A stretch of 5,554 nucleotides of DNA from Pseudomonadota bacterium (GTDB lineage Bacteria > Bdellovibrionota_C > UBA2361 > OMII01), in assembly GCA_027486155.1 (NCBI GenBank), contig JAIXPR010000145.1, forward strand, positions 1 through 5,554, written 5' to 3'. This document shows, piece after piece, positions 1 to 5,554 of the stretch. Under the pieces are notes generated by a model. The model was not told the origin of the DNA. It did no database searches and was given only the letters and a program-made list of their open reading frames with translations. A program made the position numbers and the translations under genes. Each line of letters starts with the position of its first letter. The stretch's first letter is position 1.

Positions 1-1058
1 ACACGATCATCAACCAGAAGGGGACCGGCGTTATCTGTATTTACGTCGCTATCGGTCAGAAGCGTTCCTCAGTTGTGCAAGTAGTTGAGCGACTCAAGGA
101 GCACGGTGCTATGGACCACACTATCGTGGTTTCGGCGACCGCTTCTGAACCAGCTCCGATGTCGTTCCTTGCTCCCTACGCCGGATGCGCGATGGGTGAG
201 TACTTCATGGAGAACGGCAAGCACGCTCTCATCATCTACGACGATCTCTCGAAGCACGCCGTAGCATACCGAAGCGTTTCGCTCCTTCTTCGACGTCCAC
301 CAGGACGTGAGGCGTACCCAGGCGACGTATTCTACCTCCACTCACGACTCCTTGAGCGTGCCGCTAAGCTTAGCGACAAGCTCGGTGGTGGGTCCCTTAC
401 AGCTCTTCCAGTCATTGAGACACTTGAGGGTGACGTATCCGCATACGTCCCAACGAACGTGATCTCGATTACGGACGGCCAGATCTTCCTTGAGGCGGAC
501 CTCTTCAACTCCGGTATTCGTCCAGCGGTGAACGTAGGTCTCTCGGTTTCCCGTGTGGGAGGAGCCGCTCAAGTTAAGGCGATGAAGAAGATCGCCGGAA
601 CGCTCCGGCTTGACCTCGCCCAATACCGAGAGAAGCAGGCGTTCGCCCAGTTCGGATCTGACCTTGATGCCGCTACCCGCGCGCAGCTCGCGAAGGGCGC
701 TCGTCTCGTTGAGATCTTGAAGCAAGGCCAAAACGTTCCGATGCCGGTAGAGCTTCAAGTTCTTTCCATCTTCGCGGTAGCTAACGGCTACACTGACAAG
801 CTTGAGGTTGCTCAAGTTCGTCCGTTCGAAGAGGCGCTTCACCGTCACATGCTTTCAAATGAGTCAGCTCTCATGAACGATCTCCGTGTTAAAGCGGAGC
901 TCGATAAGGACATCACTGAGCGTTTGAAGAAGTCTATCGGTAGCTTCGTTGAGAAGTTCATCGCTGGAACAGCGACATCTGTAACCGCGAGCGCGAACGG
1001 TGCTGGGCACGGTTCTCAGTCACATAAGTCGGCTCCAGCTCATGCTACCGCAGCATAA
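1..1058 (+). CDS. atpA: F1 ATP synthase subunit alpha (5' truncated)
   Basis: This is the non-catalytic nucleotide-binding subunit of the F1 head, which alternates with beta in the alpha3beta3 hexamer on the cytoplasmic side of the inner membrane. The frame is open from base 3 to the TAA at 1056-1058. The 351 visible residues begin just after the Walker A region (TIINQKG, which follows GDRQTGKT in relatives), so roughly 180 N-terminal residues lie outside the window. An internal GTG at 75 is not the start. Visible family motifs are YVAIGQK, APYAGCAMGEYF, the Walker B strand ALIIYDDLSK, LLRRPPGREA, YPGDVFYLHSRLLERAA, and the alpha/beta signature PAVNVGLSVS, whose next residue is the arginine finger (codon 552-554) that reaches into the beta catalytic site. 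Two oddities stand out: ETLEGD where most homologues have ETQ(A/G)(G/N)D, and a 32-residue Ala/Ser/Gly/His tail after the usual C-terminal helix. The next gene, gamma, starts 13 nt downstream. Identification is essentially certain. Confidence 0.98.
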   Translation, partial: TIINQKGTGVICIYVAIGQKRSSVVQVVERLKEHGAMDHTIVVSATASEPAPMSFLAPYAGCAMGEYFMENGKHALIIYDDLSKHAVAYRSVSLLLRRPPGREAYPGDVFYLHSRLLERAAKLSDKLGGGSLTALPVIETLEGDVSAYVPTNVISITDGQIFLEADLFNSGIRPAVNVGLSVSRVGGAAQVKAMKKIAGTLRLDLAQYREKQAFAQFGSDLDAATRAQLAKGARLVEILKQGQNVPMPVELQVLSIFAVANGYTDKLEVAQVRPFEEALHRHMLSNESALMNDLRVKAELDKDITERLKKSIGSFVEKFIAGTATSVTASANGAGHGSQSHKSAPAHATAA

Positions 1059-1061
1059 GGA
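1057..1061 (+). promoter_or_regulatory. Shine-Dalgarno site of atpG
   Basis: AAGGA overlaps the atpA stop codon and lies 10 nt before the ATG at 1072. Its position suggests translation coupled to alpha. No competing in-frame start lies nearby. Confidence 0.7.
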
Positions 1062-1071
1062 TTAAAACCTC

Positions 1072-1956
1072 ATGGCAGGTCTTAAAGAGATTCGCCGACG
1101 ATTAAAGTCGGTGAAAAATACAAAGAAGATCACCTCGGCGATGAAACTCGTCGCGGCCGCTAAGCTCCGAAAGACGCAGGAGGCCGTTGTTCGCTCTCGG
1201 GCGTATACGGATGCTCTCAAAGGCGTGCTTTCACAACTTGAAGGTGGCAACGAGTTCACGCATCCCTTCCTTGAGGCTCGTCCTGAAGTGAAGCGAGTGC
1301 GGGTGTTAGTTCTTGGCGCTAATCGTGGTCTTTGCGGTGGATTCAACACCAACGTAAACCGAAAGGTTGACGCTCTCTACAAGGAGATGGCGGCGAAGCA
1401 TCCTGGATGCTCGATCGATACGGTTATCCTTGGAAAGAAGCCGGCGGAACACTATCGTCGAATTGGTCGCCAGTATCTGGACGCCAATGAGACCCTCTCG
1501 GATGACCCGACGAACTGGCCAATCCAAGAGAGCTGCCAGCGGTTGGAAGTTGATTTCCTCAAGGGCGAGTTCGACGAGTTGTATGTTGTCTACACACGCT
1601 TCCGTTCAGCGATCTCCATGGTCGCGACTTCAGAGCGTTTGTTGCCACTCGACAAGGAAAACCTCGCTGTTGTGAATGCCTCTCCAGAGGCGGTAACCGG
1701 CACGACGACCTTTGAGCCGAATACGCAGCGAGTATTCGACGCGGTTGTTCCGAGAATCGTTCGAGCGATCGTCCGACAGGCGGCTTTCGATACGAAGGCG
1801 AGTGAGCATGCGAGTCGTATGACAGCGATGGATAACGCAACGAAGAATGCTTCGGACCTTATTCACTCTCTCACACTTAAGTTTAACAAACTGCGACAGA
1901 CAGGTATCACCAGCCAGCTGCTTGATATCGTCGGTGGAGCTGAAGCACTGAAGTAA
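1072..1956 (+). CDS. atpG: F1 ATP synthase subunit gamma
   Basis: Gamma is the central rotor shaft of F1. Its N- and C-terminal helices form the coiled coil that turns inside alpha3beta3, and its globular part contacts epsilon and the c-ring. The 294-residue product is a normal length for the family (E. coli has 287 with the initiator Met). The start is supported by AAGGA 10 nt upstream and by the family-typical N-terminus MAGLKEIRRRLKSVKNTKKI. Residues 1-55 are the first long helix (KITSAMKLVAAAKLRK). Residues 76-92 hold the Rossmann-like strand and RGLCGGFN loop. Residues 240-294 are the C-terminal helix (ASEHASRMTAMDNAT, LLDIVGGAEAL). Two conserved positions deviate. The loop reads A83-N84-R85 where homologues usually have S/T-D-R. 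The C-terminal helix reads ITSQL with Gln282, where relatives have ITxEL with Glu (E. coli Glu275). The gene sits 13 nt after atpA and 15 nt before atpD, clearly in one operon. Confidence 0.98.
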   Translation: MAGLKEIRRRLKSVKNTKKITSAMKLVAAAKLRKTQEAVVRSRAYTDALKGVLSQLEGGNEFTHPFLEARPEVKRVRVLVLGANRGLCGGFNTNVNRKVDALYKEMAAKHPGCSIDTVILGKKPAEHYRRIGRQYLDANETLSDDPTNWPIQESCQRLEVDFLKGEFDELYVVYTRFRSAISMVATSERLLPLDKENLAVVNASPEAVTGTTTFEPNTQRVFDAVVPRIVRAIVRQAAFDTKASEHASRMTAMDNATKNASDLIHSLTLKFNKLRQTGITSQLLDIVGGAEALK

Positions 1957-1958
1957 CC

Positions 1959-1964
1959 AAGGGA
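1959..1964 (+). promoter_or_regulatory. Shine-Dalgarno site deciding the atpD start
   Basis: AAGGGA lies 7 nt before the ATG at 1972. A second in-frame ATG at 1984 (MGRKGK) has only a weak AAAGAAA stretch before it. The site therefore favours 1972, although the shorter form would match the N-terminus of many homologues. Confidence 0.7.
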
Positions 1965-1971
1965 AATAGCT

Positions 1972-3414
1972 ATGAAAGAAACAATGGGACGCAAAGGAAA
2001 GATTAGTCAGGTTCTCGGCGCGGTAATCGACGTTGAGTTCCCACAAGGTGGTGGTATTCCAAAGATCTACGATGCTTTGCTCACCACAAACCCGAACATC
2101 GACAACCAAGAGAACAACCTCGTTCTCGAGGTAGCTCAGCACCTTGGTGACAACGTGGTTCGTTGTATCGCGATGGACTCCTCAGAGGGGCTCGTTCGTG
2201 GTCAATCTGTTGTTGATACCGGCGCTCCTATCTCAGTACCAGTAGGACAGAAGACCCTTGGTCGAATCCTTGACGTAACCGGCCGTCCTATCGACGAGCT
2301 TGGTCCAGTTGATACCGACACTCGTTGGTCGATTCACCGTCCAACTCCATCGTTCGAGGATCAATCAACCTCGAAGCAGATCCTTGAGACAGGAATCAAG
2401 GTGGTAGACCTCGTCGCTCCGTTCCTTAAGGGAGGAAAGATCGGGCTCTTCGGCGGTGCTGGAGTAGGAAAGACCGTTATCATCATGGAGCTCATTAACA
2501 ACATCGCTAAGGCGCACGGAGGATTCTCCGTATTCGCTGGCGTAGGTGAGCGTACTCGTGAGGGTAACGACCTCTGGCACGAGATGAAGGATTCCGGCGT
2601 TATCGACAAGGCCTGCCTTGTGTACGGACAGATGAGTGAGCCTCCAGGAGCTCGTTTCCGCGTAGCTCTTTCAGCTCTTACAACAGCTGAGTACTTCCGT
2701 GATGAAGAGGGCCGAGACGTTCTTCTCTTCGTTGATAACATCTTCCGATTCCTCCAAGCGGGTTCAGAGGTGTCGTCTCTCCTCGGACGTATGCCGAGCG
2801 CGGTAGGTTACCAGCCCACACTCGCGACTGACATGGGTCAGCTCCAAGAGCGAATTACCTCAACGAAGAAGGGTTCGATTACCTCGATTCAGGCGGTATA
2901 CGTACCAGCCGACGACTACACCGACCCAGCCCCGGCGACGACCTTCGCGCATCTTGACGCTACGATCGCTCTTGAGCGTTCGATCGCTGAGAAGGGAATC
3001 TACCCAGCTGTAGATCCTCTCACATCGAGCTCAACGGTTCTTGAGGCGAGCGTTGTAGGAGATGAGCACTATCGTGTAGCTCGCAAGGTCCAACAGACCT
3101 TGCAGCGTTACAAGGACCTCCAAGACATCATCGCTATTCTCGGAATGGACGAGTTGTCTGAGGACGATAAGCTTATCGTAGGCCGCGCTCGTAAGATTGA
3201 GCGTTTCTTCTCGCAGCCGTTCCACGTAGCAGAGACCTTCACAGGTACTCCAGGCGTGTACTGTAAGCTTGAGGACACCATCAAGAGCTTCGGCGAACTT
3301 GTAGACGGTAAGCTGGATGATCTTCCAGAGCAGGCGTTCTACATGGTAGGCGGACTTGACTCAGTACGAGCTAAGGCAGAGAAGTTGGCTGCTGAGTTCG
3401 CGCAAGCTGCGTAA
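1972..3414 (+). CDS. atpD: F1 ATP synthase subunit beta (catalytic)
   Basis: Beta is the catalytic subunit of F1 and makes ATP from ADP and phosphate as gamma rotates (EC 7.1.2.2). The 480-residue length is normal. Residues 1-90 are the N-terminal beta barrel (GKISQVLGAVIDVEFP). The Walker A loop GGAGVGKT spans residues 161-168, the catalytic glutamate is E193 in VGERTREGNDL, and Walker B is LLFVDNIFRF with D255. RMPSAVGYQPTLATDMG spans about 273-289, and VPADDYTDPAPATTFAHLDAT about 311-331. The alpha/beta signature PAVDPLTSSS is at 345-354. The lever motif reads DELSEDD at 393-399 (E. coli DELSEED), and LPEQAFYMVG lies at 451-460. The notable oddity follows the signature: relatives have (D/V)STSR and then usually L-D-P, while this protein has TSSSTVLEAS, so the conserved Arg is Thr355. 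Codon choice is strongly biased (mostly CTC/CTT for Leu, CCA for Pro), as expected for high expression. The start at 1972 rests on its Shine-Dalgarno site. Identification is certain. Confidence 0.99.
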   Translation: MKETMGRKGKISQVLGAVIDVEFPQGGGIPKIYDALLTTNPNIDNQENNLVLEVAQHLGDNVVRCIAMDSSEGLVRGQSVVDTGAPISVPVGQKTLGRILDVTGRPIDELGPVDTDTRWSIHRPTPSFEDQSTSKQILETGIKVVDLVAPFLKGGKIGLFGGAGVGKTVIIMELINNIAKAHGGFSVFAGVGERTREGNDLWHEMKDSGVIDKACLVYGQMSEPPGARFRVALSALTTAEYFRDEEGRDVLLFVDNIFRFLQAGSEVSSLLGRMPSAVGYQPTLATDMGQLQERITSTKKGSITSIQAVYVPADDYTDPAPATTFAHLDATIALERSIAEKGIYPAVDPLTSSSTVLEASVVGDEHYRVARKVQQTLQRYKDLQDIIAILGMDELSEDDKLIVGRARKIERFFSQPFHVAETFTGTPGVYCKLEDTIKSFGELVDGKLDDLPEQAFYMVGGLDSVRAKAEKLAAEFAQAA

Positions 3415-3419
3415 AGGGG
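3414..3419 (+). promoter_or_regulatory. Shine-Dalgarno site of atpC
   Basis: AAGGGG starts on the last base of the atpD stop codon and leaves 6 nt before the ATG at 3426. A second purine run, AGGGG (3421-3425), abuts the start codon and is too close to serve. The overlap with the stop suggests coupled translation of beta and epsilon. Confidence 0.65.
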
Positions 3420-3425
3420 TAGGGG

Positions 3426-3839
3426 ATGTCAGACGGTACATTTCAATTAAAGGTATTCTCTGGACGAGGGCTTGAGGTCGAGGCGATTGTCTCTGACGTT
3501 ACGGTTCCCTCTGAGTCAGGAGAGCTTGGGTTCCTTCAAAATCACTGCGACTATGTCGGATTGATCGCGACGGGCATCACGCACTATACCGATGTCGGTG
3601 ACTCCTCTCCAAAGAGCTGCCTCGTATCGGGCGGCATCTGCACCTTCAACAATAACGTGCTTACGTTACTTGCTGACACGGTTGATAAGCCTGAGGAGAT
3701 TGCGGTTGCTAAGGTGTCTGACGATGAGCTTTCGCTCCTCGAAGCTGAGCTTGAGCAATTGAGTCTCTACGATCCAGCCTGGGAGGTTCTCTCTCAGAAG
3801 GTCGCTCGTTTCAGAGCCCTTCAGAAATTAGTGCAGTAG
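3426..3839 (+). CDS. atpC: F1 ATP synthase subunit epsilon
   Basis: Epsilon binds gamma at the foot of the rotor, links it to the c-ring, and in many bacteria inhibits ATP hydrolysis through its C-terminal helices. The 137 residues match the usual 130-140. Residues 1-88 fit the N-terminal beta sandwich (FQLKVFSGRG, VPSESGELGFL, CLVSGGICTF, VLTLLADT). Residues 92-137 fit the C-terminal helical hairpin (DDELSLLEAELEQLSL, VLSQKVARFRALQKL). The loop after GELGFL reads QNHCDYVGLIATG, where many homologues have LPGHAPLL; the His is kept and the Pro-Gly is lost. The first C-terminal helix lacks an obvious I/L-D-x-x-R-A, the ATP-binding motif described for Bacillus-type epsilon, so ATP sensing by that route is unlikely (inference). 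Overall similarity is weaker than for the other subunits, as is normal for epsilon. Its place 11 nt after atpD and before a terminator settles the call. Confidence 0.95.
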   Translation: MSDGTFQLKVFSGRGLEVEAIVSDVTVPSESGELGFLQNHCDYVGLIATGITHYTDVGDSSPKSCLVSGGICTFNNNVLTLLADTVDKPEEIAVAKVSDDELSLLEAELEQLSLYDPAWEVLSQKVARFRALQKLVQ

Positions 3840-3860
3840 TTCTCTCTCAGAGCTACGTAG

Positions 3861-3900
3861 AAAAGCCTGGAGGCAGCGATGCCCCAGGCTTTTTTATTTT
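3861..3900 (+). terminator. Rho-independent terminator of the atp operon
   Basis: AAAAGCCTGG (3861-3870) pairs perfectly with CCAGGCTTTT (3884-3893). After a bulged A3871, GGC (3872-3874) pairs with GCC (3881-3883), leaving a six-base loop AGCGAT. The + strand continues TTTTTTATTTT, a good U-tract. It starts 22 nt after the atpC stop and ends the operon. Read on the - strand the same hairpin is followed by only four T, so it may act weakly on the convergent gene as well. Confidence 0.93.
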
Positions 3901-3971
3901 ACTGGTGTCACGCTGGGTGTCGAGTTTGGCAAATCGCTCGCTGTAATCTCAGAGGACCCGATAATGTAACG
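3901..3971. other. Convergent intergenic spacer, no gene seen
   Basis: These 71 bases separate the atp terminator from the stop codon of the convergent gene. I see no credible open frame, RNA gene or promoter. The only structures are a chance-sized palindrome GTAACGTTAC (3966-3975), which overlaps the - strand stop codon, and copies of GGTGTC at 3904-3909, 3916-3921 and 3976-3981. Confidence 0.6.
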
Positions 3972-5554
3972 TTACGGTGTCGGCAGGTTCGAAAGTTGCC
4001 TTACGCCAAGGAGTCGCTCGTCTCCCTGGAAGCCAAACTTGGAGGGGGTAAAGCCTGGCGAAACATTTAGCATATAGCTTGCAACCCCTTCATGACATGG
4101 AACTGATAAGGAGAGATTCTCTCCTTGCTGCAGGGCTCTGAGTTGCGTTCCCGTAGAGAGTCGCACTTCGACATCCTGCACGTAAGGTGTTTCGTTTCGG
4201 AGTCTTAGCTCGATAGGGTGAGAGCACATGATCGCTCCCCTGGATTCCGAAGCCGTCCAACGTACGAATTCAGCCCCTGTCTGTTCCCACGGATAGAATC
4301 CGTAAATTGCGCGCGATTGATATACGAGGGGAATCGCGGCTGCTCCGCATAGTGATAGGAGGACTCTACGACTCACGACACGTCGCGCTTCGACGGTTTG
4401 CGCGAGAAGGAGCCCCGCGACCGCAACGCCCTCTGGAACGTTGGTGTGCGCCCCGATAGTGAGAATAATAAGAAATGCCACCCCGACACCTTTATAGACA
4501 AGGGAGTTTGAGGGAAGAGGGCGAAGCCCCAGAGCAGTTAATGCGAAGACGAGCGCTCCCAGAAGTCCGAGCTCACACAACACCTCAAGGTAGACACTTG
4601 TCGCGCCATCTCTCCAGACGCCAATTCCAAGGTTAAGTTCGTGTGAGTAGGGAACGACGTAATCGTCGAATCGCCCGAGACCAAGGCCAAATACCGGATA
4701 GTTCTCAAAAGCATGCCAGGAAAGCTTCGTAAAAATTGACCGGCTTTCAATCGTTGTTGAGAACCTGGATGGATCGAGACTCTCTCGTAACCTCACGAGC
4801 CCAGCGGGAGGGTGTGGCAGGAGGGAGCTGCTCGCTACAAGGATCGCTGCCAGTCCGACCACGGTGCCGCCCGTAACACAGGCAAATCGGAGCCCCTTCG
4901 CGCGCCACACCACATACATCCCAGTCACTACAGGGATCAGGAAGAAGGAGCGTGAACCGGAATAGAGACCACCGACTAAGAGTGTCGTCACTATGGGAAG
5001 CGCCCATGATCCACAGGTCACGAAGGCGAGGGGAATCAGGACTCCTGCTAGAATCCCAAGCGCGTTCGGGTCCGTGGCAAACGACGCCATGCGATTGATG
5101 CTCTTCCAGAACGGCGAGGGATTGCGCAGGAGCTCGACCGTGCCTGGAGCAACGCCTTCGACGATCGCGAAGAACGCGCACAACGTCGCCCCGACAATGA
5201 GTCCCTTGCAGAATGTCTTGCCCCGCTCTGCCTCAAGCGAAGCCCAGAGGGACACCATGAGCGTGACTCGAATGAAATCTTCGATCGCAACGAAATAGCC
5301 AGGGCCCCCTCCTCGCAGCCATCGAATCAGGTTAGAGATTCCGGCAGGGCCTGGACCATCGCGACCGCTGACAAGGTACACAAACGGAGCTATGTCGAAT
5401 TCCATCGCGAATCGGGTAACGGCCCAAGCCCCCGTGATAATGAGAAGTGGAGAGGCCCATTGTATCGACCGGTCCCTGGTATTTCGTCCGTCGAGGCAGA
5501 GAAGCGCTAGAAAAACCAGCCCCGCCACGAGGTCAGGGAATCCACCGCACAAGG
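3972..5554 (-). CDS. O-antigen ligase/polymerase-like membrane protein (5' truncated)
   Basis: This is probably an inner-membrane enzyme that joins or polymerises lipid-linked surface polysaccharide (Wzy/WaaL-like, Wzy_C superfamily). The frame is open from the window edge to the TAA at 3974-3972. The first possible start inside the window is TTG at 5552, but it has no visible ribosome site and falls at the beginning of a hydrophobic segment, so I treat the N-terminus as missing. Counting from 5552 there are 526 residues. Hydrophobic spans lie near 8-20, 34-48, 116-133, 166-180, 184-197, 202-216, 224-240, 322-344, 356-370, 374-387 and 397-411. Family-like features are SGSRSFFLIPVV (198-209), a long external loop (241-320) containing ENYPVFGLGLGRFDDY, and TSVYLEVLCELGLLGALVF (318-336). 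The His-Asn often seen before YL is Thr-Ser here. Residues 412-526 form a non-membrane, strand-rich domain with two Cys (443, 486). No neighbouring glycan gene is visible, so the substrate is unknown. Codon use is less biased than in the atp genes. Confidence 0.8.
   Translation of the reverse strand, partial: LCGGFPDLVAGLVFLALLCLDGRNTRDRSIQWASPLLIITGAWAVTRFAMEFDIAPFVYLVSGRDGPGPAGISNLIRWLRGGGPGYFVAIEDFIRVTLMVSLWASLEAERGKTFCKGLIVGATLCAFFAIVEGVAPGTVELLRNPSPFWKSINRMASFATDPNALGILAGVLIPLAFVTCGSWALPIVTTLLVGGLYSGSRSFFLIPVVTGMYVVWRAKGLRFACVTGGTVVGLAAILVASSSLLPHPPAGLVRLRESLDPSRFSTTIESRSIFTKLSWHAFENYPVFGLGLGRFDDYVVPYSHELNLGIGVWRDGATSVYLEVLCELGLLGALVFALTALGLRPLPSNSLVYKGVGVAFLIILTIGAHTNVPEGVAVAGLLLAQTVEARRVVSRRVLLSLCGAAAIPLVYQSRAIYGFYPWEQTGAEFVRWTASESRGAIMCSHPIELRLRNETPYVQDVEVRLSTGTQLRALQQGENLSLSVPCHEGVASYMLNVSPGFTPSKFGFQGDERLLGVRQLSNLPTP

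Noticed and set aside
342..848. 168-codon open frame on the - strand inside atpA
   Set aside because: It is antisense to fully conserved alpha sequence. Its openness follows from the coding strand's rarely used TTA, CTA and TCA codons, and the translation resembles no family I know.
1984..1986. Alternative atpD start at the second ATG
   Set aside because: It would begin at the conserved GRKGKISQV region, but the good Shine-Dalgarno site is spaced for 1972. It remains possible.
1630..2142. 170-codon open frame on the - strand spanning the atpG-atpD junction
   Set aside because: It crosses two genes with certain identity and their ribosome-binding site, and shows no domain-like sequence or start signal.
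3926..3965. Possible + strand promoter: TTGGCA (3926-3931) and GATAAT (3960-3965)
   Set aside because: The spacer is 28 nt, far from the usual 17, and no + strand gene follows.
3966..3975. Perfect palindrome GTAACGTTAC at the - strand stop codon, and CTACGTAG at 3853-3860
   Set aside because: Each is short enough to occur by chance, is single-copy in the window and has no link to a promoter.
3904..3981. Three copies of the hexamer GGTGTC
   Set aside because: Spacing is irregular (12 and 60 nt) and one copy lies in coding sequence. There is no array-like structure.
3879..4070. 63-codon open frame on the + strand downstream of atpC
   Set aside because: It starts inside the terminator hairpin, has no ribosome-binding site and overlaps the well-supported - strand gene.
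4747..5181. 144-codon - strand frame and nearby frames at 4993-5298 (+) and 5048-5290 (-)
   Set aside because: These are alternative frames of the membrane-protein gene. Their translations are Arg/Ser-rich and unstructured, typical of shadows.

Overview
The window is an ordinary-looking bacterial chromosome segment. It holds the 3' end of an F-type ATP synthase operon on the + strand and, converging on it, a polysaccharide ligase/polymerase-type membrane protein gene on the - strand. I see no mobile element, CRISPR array, tRNA or rRNA.

Bases 1-3839 carry atpA (alpha, 5' truncated by the window edge), atpG (gamma), atpD (beta) and atpC (epsilon). This is the canonical A-G-D-C order, with gaps of only 11-15 nt and a Shine-Dalgarno sequence before each complete gene. 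Together they make most of the catalytic F1 head: the alpha/beta hexamer, the gamma rotor shaft and the regulatory epsilon foot. The delta subunit and the membrane Fo subunits are not in view. A strong rho-independent terminator (3861-3900) closes the operon. Walker A, Walker B, the catalytic Glu and the alpha arginine finger are all present where visible, so the enzyme should be functional. Several normally conserved positions nevertheless differ: beta STSR to SSST, gamma Glu to Gln near the C-terminus, gamma SDRGLCGG to ANRGLCGG, and a 32-residue Ala/Ser/Gly/His tail on alpha.

Bases 3901-3971 form a short spacer in which I find no gene. Bases 3972-5554, on the - strand, are one open frame that runs off the right edge. 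It encodes a multi-spanning membrane protein that looks like the O-antigen ligase/polymerase (Wzy/WaaL-like) superfamily, followed by a soluble, beta-rich C-terminal domain of about 115 residues that is probably periplasmic.

The organism is probably an uncultured or little-studied Gram-negative bacterium. The F1 genes and their Shine-Dalgarno sites are clearly bacterial, and an O-antigen-ligase-like protein suggests a surface polysaccharide. Alpha and gamma remind me of deltaproteobacteria-type lineages, while parts of beta resemble Firmicutes-type sequences, so I do not assign a phylum. I did not find a previously undescribed system here. The points of interest are residue-level departures in the ATP synthase and the extra C-terminal domain of the ligase-like protein.
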